DNA of 64,000 bases from Rapana venosa (lineage: Eukaryota; Mollusca; Gastropoda; Neogastropoda; Muricidae): NCBI GenBank assembly GCA_028751875.1, contig CM054155.1, positions 2,180,781-2,244,780 of the forward strand, read 5' to 3'. Made by a program: the position numbers and the translations under genes. Under the pieces are notes generated by a model. The model saw only the letters and a program-made list of their open reading frames with translations, searched no databases and was not told the DNA's origin. Shown piece by piece: positions 1 to 13,170 of the stretch (position 1 is its first letter; each line of letters starts with the position of its first letter).

Positions 1-439
1 GCCACGCAAATGTGAATCGCACCCTTGGTTTAACCAGACCATGACAAACCCCACTGTTGGAAAAACTGCCTGGAAAAATTTCTTTCCCACATGGAAAACC
101 CAATCCTTTTACCAACATAAATTTGGGCAAGATTTTGGGGAAATTTTCCGGGGGGTTTTTAAGTCAAAAAAACAAAAAAAATTGTGTTTTTTGCTCCTTC
201 CCCCTTTCTTGTTCCTGGGCTTTGGGTGTTTTTTGGGGGCAATTTTTTTGGGGGGTGCCCCCCCCCCCAAAAGTTTGTTGTCCCCCACATGTACAAAACA
301 AATCTGTGCCCCAGCAAAAATCAGGGCCAGGTGCCCATGTATGCCTTTTTTTGGGTAGTAGGTTGGGACAATTTGGGAAGCATCCCCCCCCACTCCCCTC
401 CCCCAATCTGAAGAGAACTCAATTCCAAACGGGAAAGGA

Positions 440-735
440 CCCCTTTTTTTTTATTTTTTCTTTTTTTTTATTTTTAATATCGGGTAAATGGAATAAGCAC
501 TTATGGTTTTTTTTACATCCAGCCCCGTGTCTATGCGGATTTGTGAATTCTGTCATCTGTTCCCACCGGCACACAAGGGCCCTACTTTTACAAAAGTGGG
601 GAACAGGTTTTTAACTGTGCCAAGTGTTTGCTGCGTTCGCACCGGGGCCTGGTTTATAGTCCATCCGAAGGACTTTGGGGGAAGGGAGTTTGCACGTGTT
701 AACCGGGAAAAAATTTCCCCCTTGAATGGCCTCGT
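440..735 (-). mobile_element. SINE family A copy, degraded and 5'-truncated
   Basis: On the minus strand this matches the body and 3' tail of the fuller copy at 45080-45424, for example '+ gtgaattctgtcatctgttc' and '+ aatggaataagcacttat'. The tRNA-like head, which would lie at the high-coordinate end, is missing. The copy lies in the low-accuracy segment and carries many homopolymer changes. Confidence 0.7.
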
Positions 736-1055
736 TTGTTTTGGTATTCCCTTTTTTTTGCGTTGTTTGTGTTGTTTTTTCTTTCCTCGCTAGAAAATCC
801 AAGGTTCCCCAATGGTGAGATTTTTGCTAGGGACTTTTTTTGCCTCCCTTAAATTTTTATGCCAAGGGGGAATGTGTTGTTTGAAGGTGGAGGAGTACAT
901 CACAAAGGTGAGTGTTCCAGGGATGACTTGTAAATTCGGCAAAAAGACTTAGAGGAATAATGTTTTTTCCCCAGCCCCCATCTCCCCCCCTCCCCCCAAA
1001 GTCAGTTTATTCGGGGTGGGGGGGAAATTTTCTATCACAAGTGTTTACCAAATTC

Positions 1056-1135
1056 ATTCTTCTCTCTCTCTCCTCTTCTCCCTTCTCTCTCTCTCTCTTC
1101 TTCTCCTCTCTCTCTCTCTCTTTCCTTCTCTCTCT
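1056..1135. repeat. CT-rich microsatellite
   Basis: Nearly pure pyrimidine tract of TC dinucleotides with short TTC interruptions. Confidence 0.9.
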
Positions 1136-1289
1136 TCACTCACCACATCTCTCTCAAACAAAAACAATTTTACCACCAAACACATGACAAAACTCCCCAA
1201 ATTGATTGTTCATTCCTTTTAAAATGCGGTTTATAAGGTAAATTCGGGCGCTCTTCCCGGAGAGTTTTCCCCACAAGTCGCCCCACCCT

Positions 1290-1560
1290 TTTTTGTTCCT
1301 TTCCTGTTATTTTTTCCCTATAGAGGGGCTTTTTTCATCAAAATTTCCGGGACACCTCTTGTTGCCATGGGTTCTTTTTATGCACAAAAGGGTTTTGCAA
1401 TGGGTCTGGTTTATTGTTTTTGGGGGAAAGACTAGCCCCCCACCACCACCATGGTTAGTGGCGGGGGGAAAGTTTCAAGCAAAACGGTTTTTGAACCACG
1501 AACTTTGAACCCAGACCTTTTGTTTTTGGGCAATCTTACCTCTAGCCCACTGCCACAGAC
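1290..1560 (-). mobile_element. SINE family B copy, degraded
   Basis: The minus strand matches family B copies at 7505-7755, 29376-29662 and 40155-40545. Shared landmarks include the block around 'cttgttgccatgggttcttt' and the head region ending in 'ttacctctag'. Its tRNA-like B box is eroded ('tttgaaccacgaac' on the plus strand). It lies in the low-accuracy segment. Confidence 0.55.
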
Positions 1561-2784
1561 TTTTGATGTTACACAATCACCACTCAACACACACAATCAG
1601 AAAAGTTATTTTCTGGTCAGTCTTAATCTACACGTCATCCAAAAGAACTTCAGCCCAACAAACATTATATACTTTTTTTAATGGATGAAAACGCATTTTT
1701 AAAGATCTAAAAAAGCACTTTTTCCTACCGGCCTTTCCCCATATCCTACTTTTCAACAGCATCCTTAATCTCCTTCCCCCACCCCACAAAGTGTTTGTGT
1801 GTGAAAATTTGAAAATTTTATTGAGGAAAGTTTCAGTGGTAATGTTGTGAGTGCAAGCGCTTCGGTTTGTTTCAAAAGATTCCGCTATTAAATTTCCATT
1901 TTTTTATATGACTTGGTTGGCATATGGGGGATTTTTGCTTTTTTTTCAAGGGCCCTTTTTTTGGCAGTGATAAAAAAAATTTTGTGGCGGGGGTAAAGAA
2001 AAAAGGTTTTGGGCAGGAGCCCCTAGTGGAAAAAATTGAACTCCTGATTTTGTTGTCCCGCCTCAGTGTTACAAACAGATTAGTGTCCTGCAAAAGTTTT
2101 TGTGTTGCTATGAATGGCATTCTTACTTAAGAAGTACTCACCATTGATTTATAGGGGTTAAGTTGGAAATGATGTAAATTTTTTTTCCTTTTTTTTTCTT
2201 TTTTGATTTTTGCCATAGTTTCAAAGGTTTTAAAGGATTCTAAAATTGGTTGAGAGGCCTGGGCCCATTTCTTTTTTTCTTTTTCAGCAACACCCCGTGG
2301 TTTTGATTCAGTGGTGTGCGGGAAAGGAGGTATCTTTGTTGCATACTGTAGGAAAACACTGCATAGTTTTTAAAATGGGAAATTGTGGGGCCTACAAATA
2401 TTTGGAAAAAAAAAAAAATAAAGCCCAAGGGACTTTATTTTTAACACAGGGGTAAACCCATTTTCATCAAAAAGTGGATGCTTCTTTCCAACTGTATGAT
2501 CCAAATTTGTAGCAATGTCTCGTCAAGTACAGTCGCTTTTCTACTTCCTAAATCTATTGTTTTTACTTTGGCAAAAAATAAAAGGGGTTTTAATTGTTTA
2601 ATGTAGGCCTAAAGGGATACTGTTTACCATCAAGAAACAAAACAAAGGGGGGCCCCGGGGATGAAACCCCACACAATTAACTTCAAAATTTAGTGCCTCA
2701 AAATTCAAAAGCTTTACAGGACGGGTTCATTTTTCAAACCAATTTTTTCAGTTTGGGACTAGTCTTTAGATGAATAATAAGCCC

Positions 2785-2862
2785 GGCCCATATAATAATA
2801 ATAATTATGGAATTATATGCCTGAATCTTGTAAAGAAACAAATCAAAGCGCTAGAGATTTTT
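2785..2862 (-). mobile_element. L2-type 3' tail fragment
   Basis: Minus strand reads an 'AGCGCTTTGATTTGTTT' block, then 'CAAGATTCAGG', and ends in an ATT trinucleotide run. It matches the 3' end of the L2-type LINEs at 19695-21345 and 24030-24905 and of the short element at 30285-30465. Only the tail is recognisable. Confidence 0.6.
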
Positions 2863-3127
2863 TTTTTTAATTGATTTTTTTTATGCGTGTTATGAAAATT
2901 TTTAAAAATTTTGTCATTTTCCCACCGCAAAAAAAGGCCCAATTTGTTTTTTTCAACAAAAGGTTATATACCTTTTTTTAATTTTTAAGGGGAAAAACTT
3001 CCAGAGAAAGAAATTTAAATTTTGCCACTGTTGCCATGACCTTTTTAAATATACTATACAATTTAAAATGTATTTTCAGCCAGGCCTTCTATTGCGTCCC
3101 CTTCAGCAACATTTTCTTTCCCATATT

Positions 3128-3392
3128 CATTTAATTCTTTTATTTACGGGTAAAAGGGGAATAAAAGCACTTGTTGCTTTTTAGAGGATAGGGAATAAGC
3201 ATCAGTGCTTTTTACACCCTTTTTTGTCCCTGTGTGTATGCAGTGTTGTTTTTTGTCATCTTTTCCCCCACCATAGCCTACTTTTCCCAAAAATGGAACT
3301 GGTTTCAAAATGGCCCAAGATTTCCACGGCGTTCACAACACGGGACCTCGGTTTTAATTCACCCCAAGGACTTTGGGGGAGTGGATTTGACT
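3128..3392 (-). mobile_element. SINE family A copy, degraded and 5'-truncated
   Basis: Minus-strand match to family A: the tail block with 'AAGCA...TGCTT' near 3160-3210, the mid block around 'gtccctgtgtgtatgcag', and the 'aaggactttgggggagtgga' block at its high-coordinate end. The tRNA head is absent. There is a local duplication in the tail, with two 'ggaataa(aa)gca' blocks at about 3160 and 3190. Confidence 0.6.
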
Positions 3393-6300
3393 GCAATTTT
3401 TTTGTTTATTTAGTATTTTGTGTTCTTACGCTTTAAGTCATAAGAAAAAGAAACATTTACGCACCTATTTGACCGTTTTTAGTCCCGAAAATTGTTTTTA
3501 AAATACTTTAATACTTTGTTTTTCACCTTTATCTCGTTTTTTGAACCGTAGGGGATAGGAGGTGAAAGGGTAAAAAGTCTCGGGAAAAATGAAAACGCTG
3601 AAAAAATTTAAAAATTTTCCGACAAGGAAAACAAAAATCCCGCTGAAAAAAATTTTTTGTTTTTTCCCGGCCCCCTTTTTGGGGAAAATAACAAGGTGTG
3701 GCATAGCACTAGTATTGAAAAAAGGAAATAGGGCTTATTCCAAGTGGGAAAACCATCTATTGGTATTTCCGTAACCCTCGCAACTCTGGGGGGATAATTT
3801 CCGCCCCAGTAACACATTTGCCCACCCAACTTGTAATTTTTCCTAACTGGCTGTGCCTTCCAAAACGTGATGACAAGAAAAAAATTTTGCATGAGTTAAT
3901 GAAGGCATTAAGCAGGGGGACCTCACAGCGACTACTGGTGATCGTCAACAAACTGGCCAATCAGAATGAAGTAAAAAGAAATTTCATAGGGTAGGCTGGC
4001 CTACAGACCAGATAACAGCCATGTCATGAATTTAAAAACCGAGTTTGTGAAACAAGAGGGTGTGTTATTGGTTTGTTGTGTCACTTGTATCAGGAAAAGA
4101 ATCTCTGTGGTTGGAATCAAGCTGAATCGCAGTGTGTGTGTGTGCATGCACGCGCGATTTGTGGTACGTGCGCACGAGCGCAAAGTTTTTAAAAGGAACA
4201 GGTAATGCAAAAATCGAATAAAGTCAAAGTCAAAAAACATTTAAAATTTCCCTTTAAGGGCAAATTACAATATGAAGGCGATTGAAACCACAATATATCA
4301 AAGACACAAACTTTTTTATATTGGTTTTTTTAAATAAAATGTCACGACACACACCCCACCAAAACGCGCGAGCGCAACCATCAATTTGAAAAAATTTTTT
4401 AAACCATTTTAAGAAGACATAAAAACATTTTTACGCACGCAACTACCACGCACGTACGTGTTTTTTGTGCGGGAACACGCCCCGCACACCCACACTACAC
4501 CAATTTTGAAAATTTAAATTTTTAAAACAGTTGACTAGAACACAGACTTTTTCACACACCCACCACCCCAAACACACACACAATTTTTTTGACTACACCT
4601 AACAATGACAATCAGGAATAATTCGGAAATGTAAGAAATAGGTGTCAAATCATTGTGAATTCAGAAGTCGAAGCTTACTGGCAAAAAAAAGAATTTCTTT
4701 TTTTTTGGTTTTGCTGTGGGGCACTAAAACGGCGTTCCAAAGGGAACATTTGAAATTCTGGAAAAAAGCTAGAAAGGATCCCAAATGGTGTGGCTTTTCG
4801 TACAAGCTGCGATTGCAGAACGAAATGGATCTCTTTTTTTCTTTTTTCCCTTTATTTTGAGCGTTTTACAATTTTTCTAGGCCCATTCTTGTTTTTAACA
4901 CTAAAGGGTTTTTGTACCCAAAAAATGAAAGCAAAACTTTGAACCTTCTATGTAAGACTTGTAAAACAAGGAAAGGATCTTTTTTCTACAAAAATAGTTC
5001 TTTCCTCAAAAAAACAGAGTTGTTGTCCCTTTTTGACAATAAGCGTCAGTGTTTAAGTCCCAGTTTAATTGTGGTCAAAAAAAAGTTCCCCGATACTTTT
5101 AGTTCAAAACGTTTTAAAAACCTTTTAAAAAAATTCAAACTAAAAAATTTTAAAAAACATTACAGGTTTTTTTTAAAAAATTTTCCCAAAAAAATTTACA
5201 CCTGTAGGAAACGGTAGGGCCTGGCCTTCTGAGTCGGGTAAAGGGGCAGGGCAGTTGGGCTTTACCCCGAAAGGTTTCCAAATTTTTCGCCTCGTGTTAA
5301 TTTAAGAAGTGGTGGGGGGCAAACCCCGCGGGAAACCAGTGCAGGTTCTAAACCGAAGAAGGAAATTTTGGGCCCAAAAACCTTGTTTTGGTTTTTTAAA
5401 AATTTTTTTAAAATTCAATCACCAACAAAAAAGTTGTTGTCTACGAATTTTTGAAATTATTTTGTTAACCAGAACGTGAGGTGCTGTATTGAAAATGAAT
5501 AAAGTCAGGAAAAATATTTGGCATGAGAGTCAGGTGTTTCAAGTGGCTTTCAACTTGTTCAAAAAGAATATTTGGCTCTTCGACACCCCTTCGAGAAACC
5601 CATGCAAATTGCAGTGGGTCCAGGTCTTTCCTTAGCAGAAAGAATGAGAGATTTTTCATCTTTTCCCCTTTTTTTTTCAAAAAGAGTGAGAGTAAGGTCT
5701 AAAACTTAGGCCGGGGGAAGGATTGGGTTTTTTGGGGGGTTTACATTTGGGAAATTTTCCAAATAAAGGAATCGCAAGTTATCCGTGGGGCCGGAACAGG
5801 GTTGAAGGACATGGCAAGCTCAGTAGCGCGAATTTCAGGGTTTTTCCACATATACCATCGGTCCGGGAGATTTTTTAAAATTTATTGTTTAATGCTTTCA
5901 GATATTTCTTCTCAACAATGACGCTATTCTCAAAACTAGGGATTTTTAAAAAAACATTTTAATTTTCTGAGAAATTGTTTTCAAGCAGTAAAAAATGGTT
6001 TAGATGTCGGTAAGTTTTTTATCACTACCCCCTGCAAACTGTCTTTGACCTATGTTGGACAACACCAAAATTTTCTGCAGACATATTTTTGATCCCTCCA
6101 TGCAGAACGAAAAAATTTTTCTCGCAACTTGTCTTCTATTTTTTTTATATAACGTCGGGCCCCTGCAACGGCTTTGATTCTTTTTTTTACTTTCCTTTTT
6201 TTGTTGTTCTGTGCCCGTGTAAAGGGGGAAAAACCGTTTTTAAACATTAAACTTAAGGTTGTGCCACAGAGAAACCCCTTGCTGGTGGGTTGGTTGATAA

Positions 6301-7150
6301 GTTCATCAATCGGATAACTCCTGGGACTCAATATAATAAAAGAAGGACAGGTGGAGAATCAGCAATGGAAATTATTTTTAGAAAACGTTTCGATGGGGGA
6401 TTATTTTCAGTATCCGTATTCTCTGCAAATTGAATGGGCACTGATATCCCCTTTAGAATAACTTTTAAGAAAGAAACAAAAAACCATGTTTTTTGAAAAA
6501 TTTCGGGGGTTTGCCTTTTGTTTTTATTTCGTCTTTAGTGAGCTAACCCATAGGTTTTATTGAAAAGGAAAGTTTCCCCTGGTCAGTCCACTGCAAAGTG
6601 GGAATTTCCTATCAATACACCTTCTTTCCCAAACCCAATTCTTTGGATATTCCTACAACTACACCATTCATCCATCCAGCAATTCTTTTTGTGCATTTAT
6701 TCCTTTAGTTTGTCGTCGTGTCCGCGTGACCGCCAAAACAGCAAGGGGGGAGGGTGCGTTTTTTGGGAAAATGGGGAGAAATTTTTTTTATTGGAGATGC
6801 CTTTCCCAAAACATCCCCACTCTCTTGGCCAAGTGGGGATAAGGGCATCAGGTTGGGGAGATTCTCCAAAGGCCAACCACCCCCAGGGGTGCAGAATAAG
6901 GGCTGGCAATCAACCCCCTAGTCAAGGTCAAGTCATCACTAAAGGGCTAAGCTGTAAAATGGAATTCCATGAGGGGAAACCATGGGATACAGCCCCTCAC
7001 CTTGCGTTCCCCCCCCCCAATGGGTTTAAACAAGAATGTGGAAACCCCGGGGTGCGGTAAGTATGCATTGTATTCCACTTTCAGTCAGGGGCAGATTTTG
7101 TGTGGGAAATTTGGGCTTCTCTCCCTGGGGGAAAACGGCCCCCAAAAAGA
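3393..7150. other. no recognisable gene; AT-rich noisy DNA
   Basis: No ORF in this interval resembles a known protein and no further repeat family could be assigned. A short TG tract and alternating 'cgcgcg' and 'acgtgcgcac' patches occur at about 4130-4190 and again near 4360-4500. Homopolymer noise makes small exons undetectable here. Confidence 0.5.
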
Positions 7151-7154
7151 CAGC

Positions 7155-7475
7155 ACACTTTTTTTTGTTGGCGTTCCCAGCTTTTCACTCTGGGGGTCAC
7201 CCAAACGGGCACCTGACTCGCTCATCCCACCTGGGAAAACACTGTGAGTAGGAAGCAACCGGGTGGGAAATTTGCGTGTATGACTATTTTCAAGACCTCC
7301 CAAAAGGCAGCCTACTCCGACTTCAGAGGGTTTTTTTTTCCTTTAAAAAAAGAGTGCAGGTTGTTTTGTTAAGAGCTTGTCATGGCTGAAGGCAATTTCA
7401 ACACAACATTTTAGTGTAGGCCTTGGCAATTAGCTGACATCAATAACTGACACAGCTTTTGGCCTGGGCCCAACC
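7155..7475 (+). repeat. interspersed repeat G, copy 1
   Basis: About 320 bp that reappear in inverse orientation at 60640-60968. Shared landmarks are 'cccagctt...ctgggggtca', 'ctcatcccacctggga', 'ttgcgtgtatgact', 'ctccgacttcagagg', 'agcttgtcatggctgaagg' and 'ggcaattagctgacatcaat'. There is no coding potential and no A or B box that I could place, so its class (SINE, MITE or other) is not known. Confidence 0.75.
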
Positions 7476-7504
7476 ACTCTTTTTTTTCTTTTTCTGTCTG
7501 CTTT

Positions 7505-7755
7505 TCTACCACAGTAGCTTTTCTCTATGTAGAAATTTGCCACGGATCATTCTTTTGTTGCCGTAGGTTATTTTATGTGCGATGAATGTGTGTTGCACAC
7601 TGGACCTCAGTTTATTGTCTCCTCCGAAAGACTTGGACCCAGACCACCACTCACAGACTAATGGATGGGGGAAGGTTTCAGACACAAACGGGGATCGAAC
7701 CAGAACTTCTCGCTTTCTAGGCGTTACCTCCAGACAACCGATCCACATTTGTTTT
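7505..7755 (-). mobile_element. SINE family B copy, 3'-truncated
   Basis: On the minus strand the head begins near 7755 and contains a good pol III B box ('GGTTCGATCCCC', plus strand 7691-7702), preceded by the A-box-like 'GGAGGTAACGCC'. The body ('CCCCCATCCATTAG', 'AGTGGTGGTCTGGGT') is shared with the copies at 29376, 40155 and 62740. The match ends before the conserved 3' block that carries the TGTGACA motif. Confidence 0.8.
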
Positions 7756-8066
7756 CTTTGTGGGGTCAGTTGATAAATCTTTTATAGTGCCTTATGACTG
7801 GGGTTTAGGGCCACTGAGACTCCTCAGTGCGACCTCTGAGACTATTGACCCCAGCTGAGGTGCCTTTGCTGTCAATGAGCAGGGAGGGGCACAGGCAGGC
7901 CTGTAGTTCCTCAATGAAGTGGGACTTTGGAGCTGCAGTGTCAAGCATGACACTGTTTTGCAAAACAAAACACACTTCCAAAACAAAGCCAAAAAACGAC
8001 TAATAGTGAAAGACAACACACATACCGTAATTCCAATCAACCAATAGGTTATACTTGCATCATTGT

Positions 8067-8102
<36 letters not shown>

Positions 8103-9637
8103 ATACTACCTTACTAGTCTCTGACTCCAGAAGCTAGGCTTGTATATAGTAAGAACAAACCCATCAGCGAAAAGGATATTCAGTGTCGACCTCCCTAGTA
8201 GCGGCAGCAGCAATTTGTTTCTGCTTGTGAATTGTCTCTCTTTCTCCTCGTTTTTGCTGCGCTCAGACTGGTCACGCCTATGGGTGTGGCACATAATAAT
8301 TATGCGCTCAGTTCTATCGTACATAAACTGGAGAGAGAGTTCTGAAAACACAGAAGAAGACATCACACCACTGCCCAACTGATGATCATGTAAGGTGACA
8401 CCCACAAAAAGAAAGGTGAAAAAGGTAAATGAAAAGAAAATGGGGGTTAAAAAAGAAGAAGAATTCAGGGATGATTAGTCTACCGTTTTTTGTCTTTCCG
8501 TTTTGGCAGCAGCCTTCTTGCCATAGGCCCCTACTACCCCTCCCCGGGCCGCTTGTGTGTGTGTGTGTGTGTGTTGTAGTAGTAGTAGAAGGTAGTTGTA
8601 GTAGTAGCAGCTACAGCAGTAGAAGATGTAGTAGCAGCAGTGAAAGTAGTAGCCTAGCAGTTGCAGTGGTAGACCTATGCCCTTGAAAAGCCACGAGATC
8701 ATAGACTGAACTTGAAATTTACCGTCATTAGCTCAGCCGAATTCAATTATTGTAGGACCGCCCTTGAAAAAAAACACACACACATATACTCAATTGACTG
8801 ATTAATTTCTTTCCTCAGCGCAGCGCTGTTAGTTGAGTATGGCCTGCCCATCGTCTCATGAGTTTTCGATTGTAGTGAACTGAGGTACCCAACATAAAAT
8901 TATTAATAGTAGGTGTTGTACTGTTATGATCAATATCATCATAGTCACCAGCATAATTTTTTGTAAGAGGCCATCATTTACGTGATTGTTATCAGTAGCT
9001 GGAAAATGGAATAGGCCTACCGATTACAAAAAAAAAACCAAATAAAGGGGGGAAAACCCAAATAAAGGGGGAAAAACCCACCATATAAACGTTATTACCG
9101 ATATTAAATTCAAGAATAAAGATACGAAACAGCGTAAGAACAGAACAAGCGGAAAGGGAGGGAGGGGGAGAGAAAATCATTGATCGATCTAAATTCAATG
9201 TCTGGGAAAACGAGTTTGGTAGGGCTGTGGGACGAGAAAGTTACCTCCCTTTAGCCTATGGAAGTGCAATCTGTGAAAGATGTCTGCTGTGATGATCACG
9301 ATCAGCAACAAACAGCAGGGCTGGAAATGGTGTGTACTAGCCTAGCTACCATTAGCACTGTTTGAAATATTTACTGTCCTCTCATGTCGATGTGGGAAAA
9401 TTATAGATCATTGATGAGCGCTATTCTATCTAGAATTAGGACACCGGGGTTTTGTTGCCCTGAGAAAATCAATGATTGTGGCTTTCTTTGATTCTCCAAA
9501 TCTCGGTGTCGTCTGTTACAGTGTTAGGCTACTGTCTTTGTCCCAGATTTTCATTGAGTGTATCTTAACCCAAACATTCGAGTAGGCAAACCATACATCG
9601 CAACGCATGAGCGCTAAAATCAGGTTGGATGTGTGTG

Positions 9638-9670
<33 letters not shown>

Positions 9671-10299
9671 TTTGTTGTTGTTGAGCTTAAAGTATATTCA
9701 CACTTGGTGATCATTTTTCTTCATCAGATTGTAATAGTACACACACACAAAACATTCCAAAGAGAAAAAAATAAGAGGAAGAAACAAAACCAATTAACAA
9801 ACCCAAACAAAAACAAAAAACAGCCACACAGTTACATAGCAACAAGAAAACAAACAGATGAGATATGAACCAGTGTTTACAATTAGGCCTACCAGAAAAC
9901 ATTCACAACTAATCCTAGCAATGTCAGCAATTTCTTGTCTACGAGAGAGTATGTCAACAGCTTCCAACTGAATTCCACTGCCAGATCTTTTGTGAACAGA
10001 ATTTAAAACAGGGCATTGATAAAGGTTTTGTTCAAAGATAATGGTAGAGAGCAAACACTTGTAACATTTCAAGAATATTTTGTATTCCAAGGAATTTAAA
10101 CATACTTTTTAGAGGAGAGTTGGAATATTACTAGGTTAGAGTATCATAGACTAACTTGGTCTGCACTGGGCAGGGTTTATACTGTGTGGCCTTCTGTGCA
10201 TGTGACTTTGCAGTTAGTCTGCCTGCTGACCTCAGCCGACACATTCCAACTTCAGAGCAGCTCATTTCGGTGTACAAAATGCATTCTGGGTATGTATGT
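7756..10299. other. non-coding interval with microsatellites
   Basis: No protein-like ORF was recognised. It contains (AC)14 at 8071-8098, a TG run followed by GTA/GCA triplets at about 8563-8660, and a TG-rich tract at 9630-9672. From here on the sequence looks of normal accuracy. The stretch at 7800-7960 contains small inverted motifs such as 'cactgag...ctcagtg' but no assignable element. Confidence 0.6.
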
Positions 10300-10558
10300 G
10301 TTTCCATAACTCCCCAAATGCCGACATGAACTACAGGATCTTTACTGTGCATTTATTGATCTTCCACATGTATACACAAAGGGAATTAAGGCACTGGCAG
10401 ATCTGTACTTGAAGTTGACCTGGGAAATTGTAAAATTCCCCACCCTTAATTCACCAGACACCATTGTCAAGATTTGAACCCAGGATTTCATGGACCCAGG
10501 GGATTGAAGTCAAAACAGTCTTAGCTACTTGATGGTAGCATCCATCGGATAGACTGAT
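10300..10558 (-). mobile_element. SINE family C copy
   Basis: Closely related on the minus strand to 31590-31925. Shared blocks are 'ggcactggcag', 'acttgaagttgacctggga' and 'cccacccttaat', followed by the head 'gatttgaaccca...tcatggaccca...ggga'. The head contains a degenerate B box (GGTTCAAATC on the minus strand, about 10474-10483). The A box is eroded. Confidence 0.7.
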
Positions 10559-11394
10559 ATTTCATGTTTGCTTTGAAATTATAAAAAAAAAAGTTTATGT
10601 GCATGATTTTTCAATGAATGTCTTTTTTCAAATTATATTATAAAAAATTTGCCATCGCACCCTGTTTAGCTCAACAGTCCACTCTTTCAAGTTTTATTCC
10701 AAAGGAACACAGCCAAAAACTATTACAATATCCCAAGTCATGACATGAGGAGTGTCATGACATAATTATGATAAATCTTTTCTGACTGTTGGGACCCAGT
10801 CTTGCAGGGTACATTAATATCATAAAAACCGACTCGACAGTGCAAAAGAAAACTATGTTAAAAAAGCATGACTATTACTGCAGAAAATCAGTGCCATGAA
10901 GAAGGCATACAATTTAGCTGTAAACAATGAGTATGAGCAACCCATCCCGAGACAATAGATTATTTTTGTATTTTCAAAGCAGGAATAACAAACCCTAATC
11001 CTGCATCTAAATCATACACCAAACCATCTGTAAATACTTTGAAATGGCCTTGAATAATGTATAATTTCAAGATGTTGTTCTAAATCAGGAGTTGATGATT
11101 GATCAGTCATTATCATTTCTCTCTTGAATTAGGCAACTCAAAGAAGAAGAATTTCTCTCTTGAACAGTATACTCGGTACTGAATTGACCCTGTTGACTAA
11201 TTGAGCCTACTGTTGCTCTCACAGTGGTATTTTACTAGGTGTAGTATTGTTGGTATGATGGGAATTGAAGAAAGGTCTACATCACAGCATATTCTGCCAG
11301 TAAGTCAAAGACATCATTTCAAATTAGATAAAGGGAAGATATTTGTTGAGCTCTTTTACTAGTGTTACTGTTAGGATAATCCATATTTGAATAG
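10559..11394. other. no recognisable feature
   Basis: AT-rich unique-looking DNA without a protein-like ORF or an assignable repeat. Short ORFs show no family motif. Confidence 0.5.
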
Positions 11395-11474
11395 ACCTAT
11401 AAATCCTGGCAAGGCAACCTTCCTCAACCAGGTGGGTCCCATGAGTGAAGGATAGGGGAATGGACCCCCCCCCA

Positions 11475-11505
<31 letters not shown>

Positions 11506-11990
11506 GTTAGCTGCAAAAGCAGCCCCGCACCAACTGGTGACGTTCCTATCAAGACAGGGTGGGACAACAGGTGGCTGTGTTGTCTCCATAAAATACCCCA
11601 TATCATATGACCTATGATGGGCACATCAGGTGATCAAGAGCCGCACTTAAAGCTCTGCCCCCTGGGCTCCCAGGGTAATGCTAACAGGAGATAAGGGTGG
11701 GGTAACCTTGACAGAAACCTAGAGGGCTGAAGTCGGTGGTATGGGGCCAAAGAGTGCTCTCGAACAAGTCATCATACCATGCAATAAACAAACAAAAAGC
11801 CTGAAGACTCTGTCAGATACTGGTGAAAGTAATGGTGCTTGCCCTGTGAAGAAATATGTGGCCAATGGAGATAACTCTGCAAACCAAGCTGTACGGCCCA
11901 TGAGAGGAGCTGGAAAGGACTTGCCATTATTTTTCTCAGACACATCTGATAGTGTAAAGTGAATGAGAGGAGAAGAAAAATCTGTAAATA
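11395..11990 (+). mobile_element. I-type LINE, 5' UTR and start of ORF1
   Basis: Roughly 340 bp of 5' UTR followed by the beginning of ORF1 (ATG at 11741, stop at 11960-11962, about 73 codons). It is homologous in inverse orientation to 22840-23250 (5' UTR, 'cctcaaccagg...gggtccca', 'gagggctgaagtc') and, for the coding part, to the peptide at 21377-21600. Both share the pattern NQA-RP/HP-RGAG-D-PLF, then SDTSD-VK. The UTR carries a run of A residues at about 11475-11501 that is absent from the other copy. The rest of the LINE is missing, so this is a dead fragment. Confidence 0.7.
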
Positions 11991-12289
11991 ATCAGTTTTG
12001 ACTGAATTTGATACTGAGAGGCTTCTTAAGATATGTACTTAGCTACAGAGAAATGGCGTTGATCTGAGGGAGAAAGCAAATTATCCTTTTTATAAGTGAT
12101 TAGTATGCAATGTAGTTGTGTGAACTAGAACCCCAAGAGCTTATTTTCAAGGTTGATTTACTGTCAGTACTTCGCAGCTTTTTCACCAAAGAGCATGGTG
12201 CTGAAATGTGCACTTCTGCCCTTAAACCCATTTTGATCTGACCAGAGTAGAACAGCTGCTAAAATAATGTCATTGTGGTCTGATGTTGT

Positions 12290-13170
12290 TGTTGTTGTTG
12301 TTGTTGTCTTGAGCCCGTGGCTGGTCAGCAGTCATTTTTAGGTAGTCTGGTCTTTTTCTTGCTGTGTCTATTAGCTTTTGATATAGAATCTCTGATGTAA
12401 TTTAAGTTTGAAAATAATAAATACCCAAGAACTTGATGTTTTGTGAATATTTCATCTTATTACCATCCATTTCTAATTGTAACGAACTTCGACTTTCTCC
12501 AGATAGAAAACAACACATTGATCTAGTTTGTTCTCCTAAAACATCAAGCCTATTTTCTTTCATATATCTAGTTTGTCTAATTGATAAATTTTCTTCTCAT
12601 GATTATTATAGCTGTTTTAGAAGTATGTTTCCTAATTCATCCATATTGTAATATCATCTGCATATGGTACTAAGTTTACATTATTTGACAGAATTTTGGA
12701 AAGGTAATGAATAAGAATAGAAAACAAACAGTGTAGGAGTGCCATTGACTTTTGAGGAATTCTGGTTTCAATATTTTTGAGTGATGAAATCATTGAACCT
12801 ACTGTTGCGCATGTTGAACTTTAAGACCCCCCCCCCCCCCCCTCCCCAAGCAAAACCCAAACAAAACTAAAGCAAAAACTAAAAAACCCACCAAAACATG
12901 TTGATATTGAAACAGTTCACCACTGACTAAAATAACTTTTAGCTTAGATAGTAATATATCATCATCATTATATCAAGCATGCCATATGTTATGGTAGGCT
13001 TTACTGGTGTCAAAAAATGTGGCAAGCATACTCATTCTATGAGCGCTTTTTTTTTTTAACATGGCTTGTAAGCTTCACTAGATGGTCTGTTATACACCTG
13101 CCTTTTCTGAAACCAGCTTTAGTCACAAGAACAATCCTTTCTAAACGTTCCTGCTTGTGAAATTAATGCT
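12290..13170 (-). pseudogene. LINE reverse transcriptase, 3' half, broken
   Basis: Read on the minus strand from 13170 down, translated fragments follow the order of a non-LTR reverse transcriptase: SYRPIALIS at the array junction (about 13170), KAGFRKGRCITDHLVKLTS at 13120-13063, a FFDTSKAYH block near 13015, the catalytic YADD box (LVPYADDITIW) at 12674-12642, then KFLGIY and RKRPDYLK further down to about 12320. Many frameshifts and stops separate these pieces, and a C run at 12827-12842 interrupts one of them. Family placement as an I/Nimb-like, RNase H-type LINE is from motif memory. Its 5' half lies on the far side of the 34-bp array, near 19290-19400. Confidence 0.8.

Larger units (their letters stand above)
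1..7100. other. low-accuracy, homopolymer-rich sequence
   Basis: This stretch is full of A, C, G and T runs. Repeats that also occur elsewhere in the window are distorted here towards homopolymers: in the SINE copy at 440-735 the usual 'cacaatggcc' reads 'cacaagggccc'. Such changes look like consensus error from noisy long reads rather than evolution, although old decay cannot be excluded. No open reading frame here resembles a protein. Base-level annotation in this interval should be trusted less than elsewhere. Confidence 0.6.
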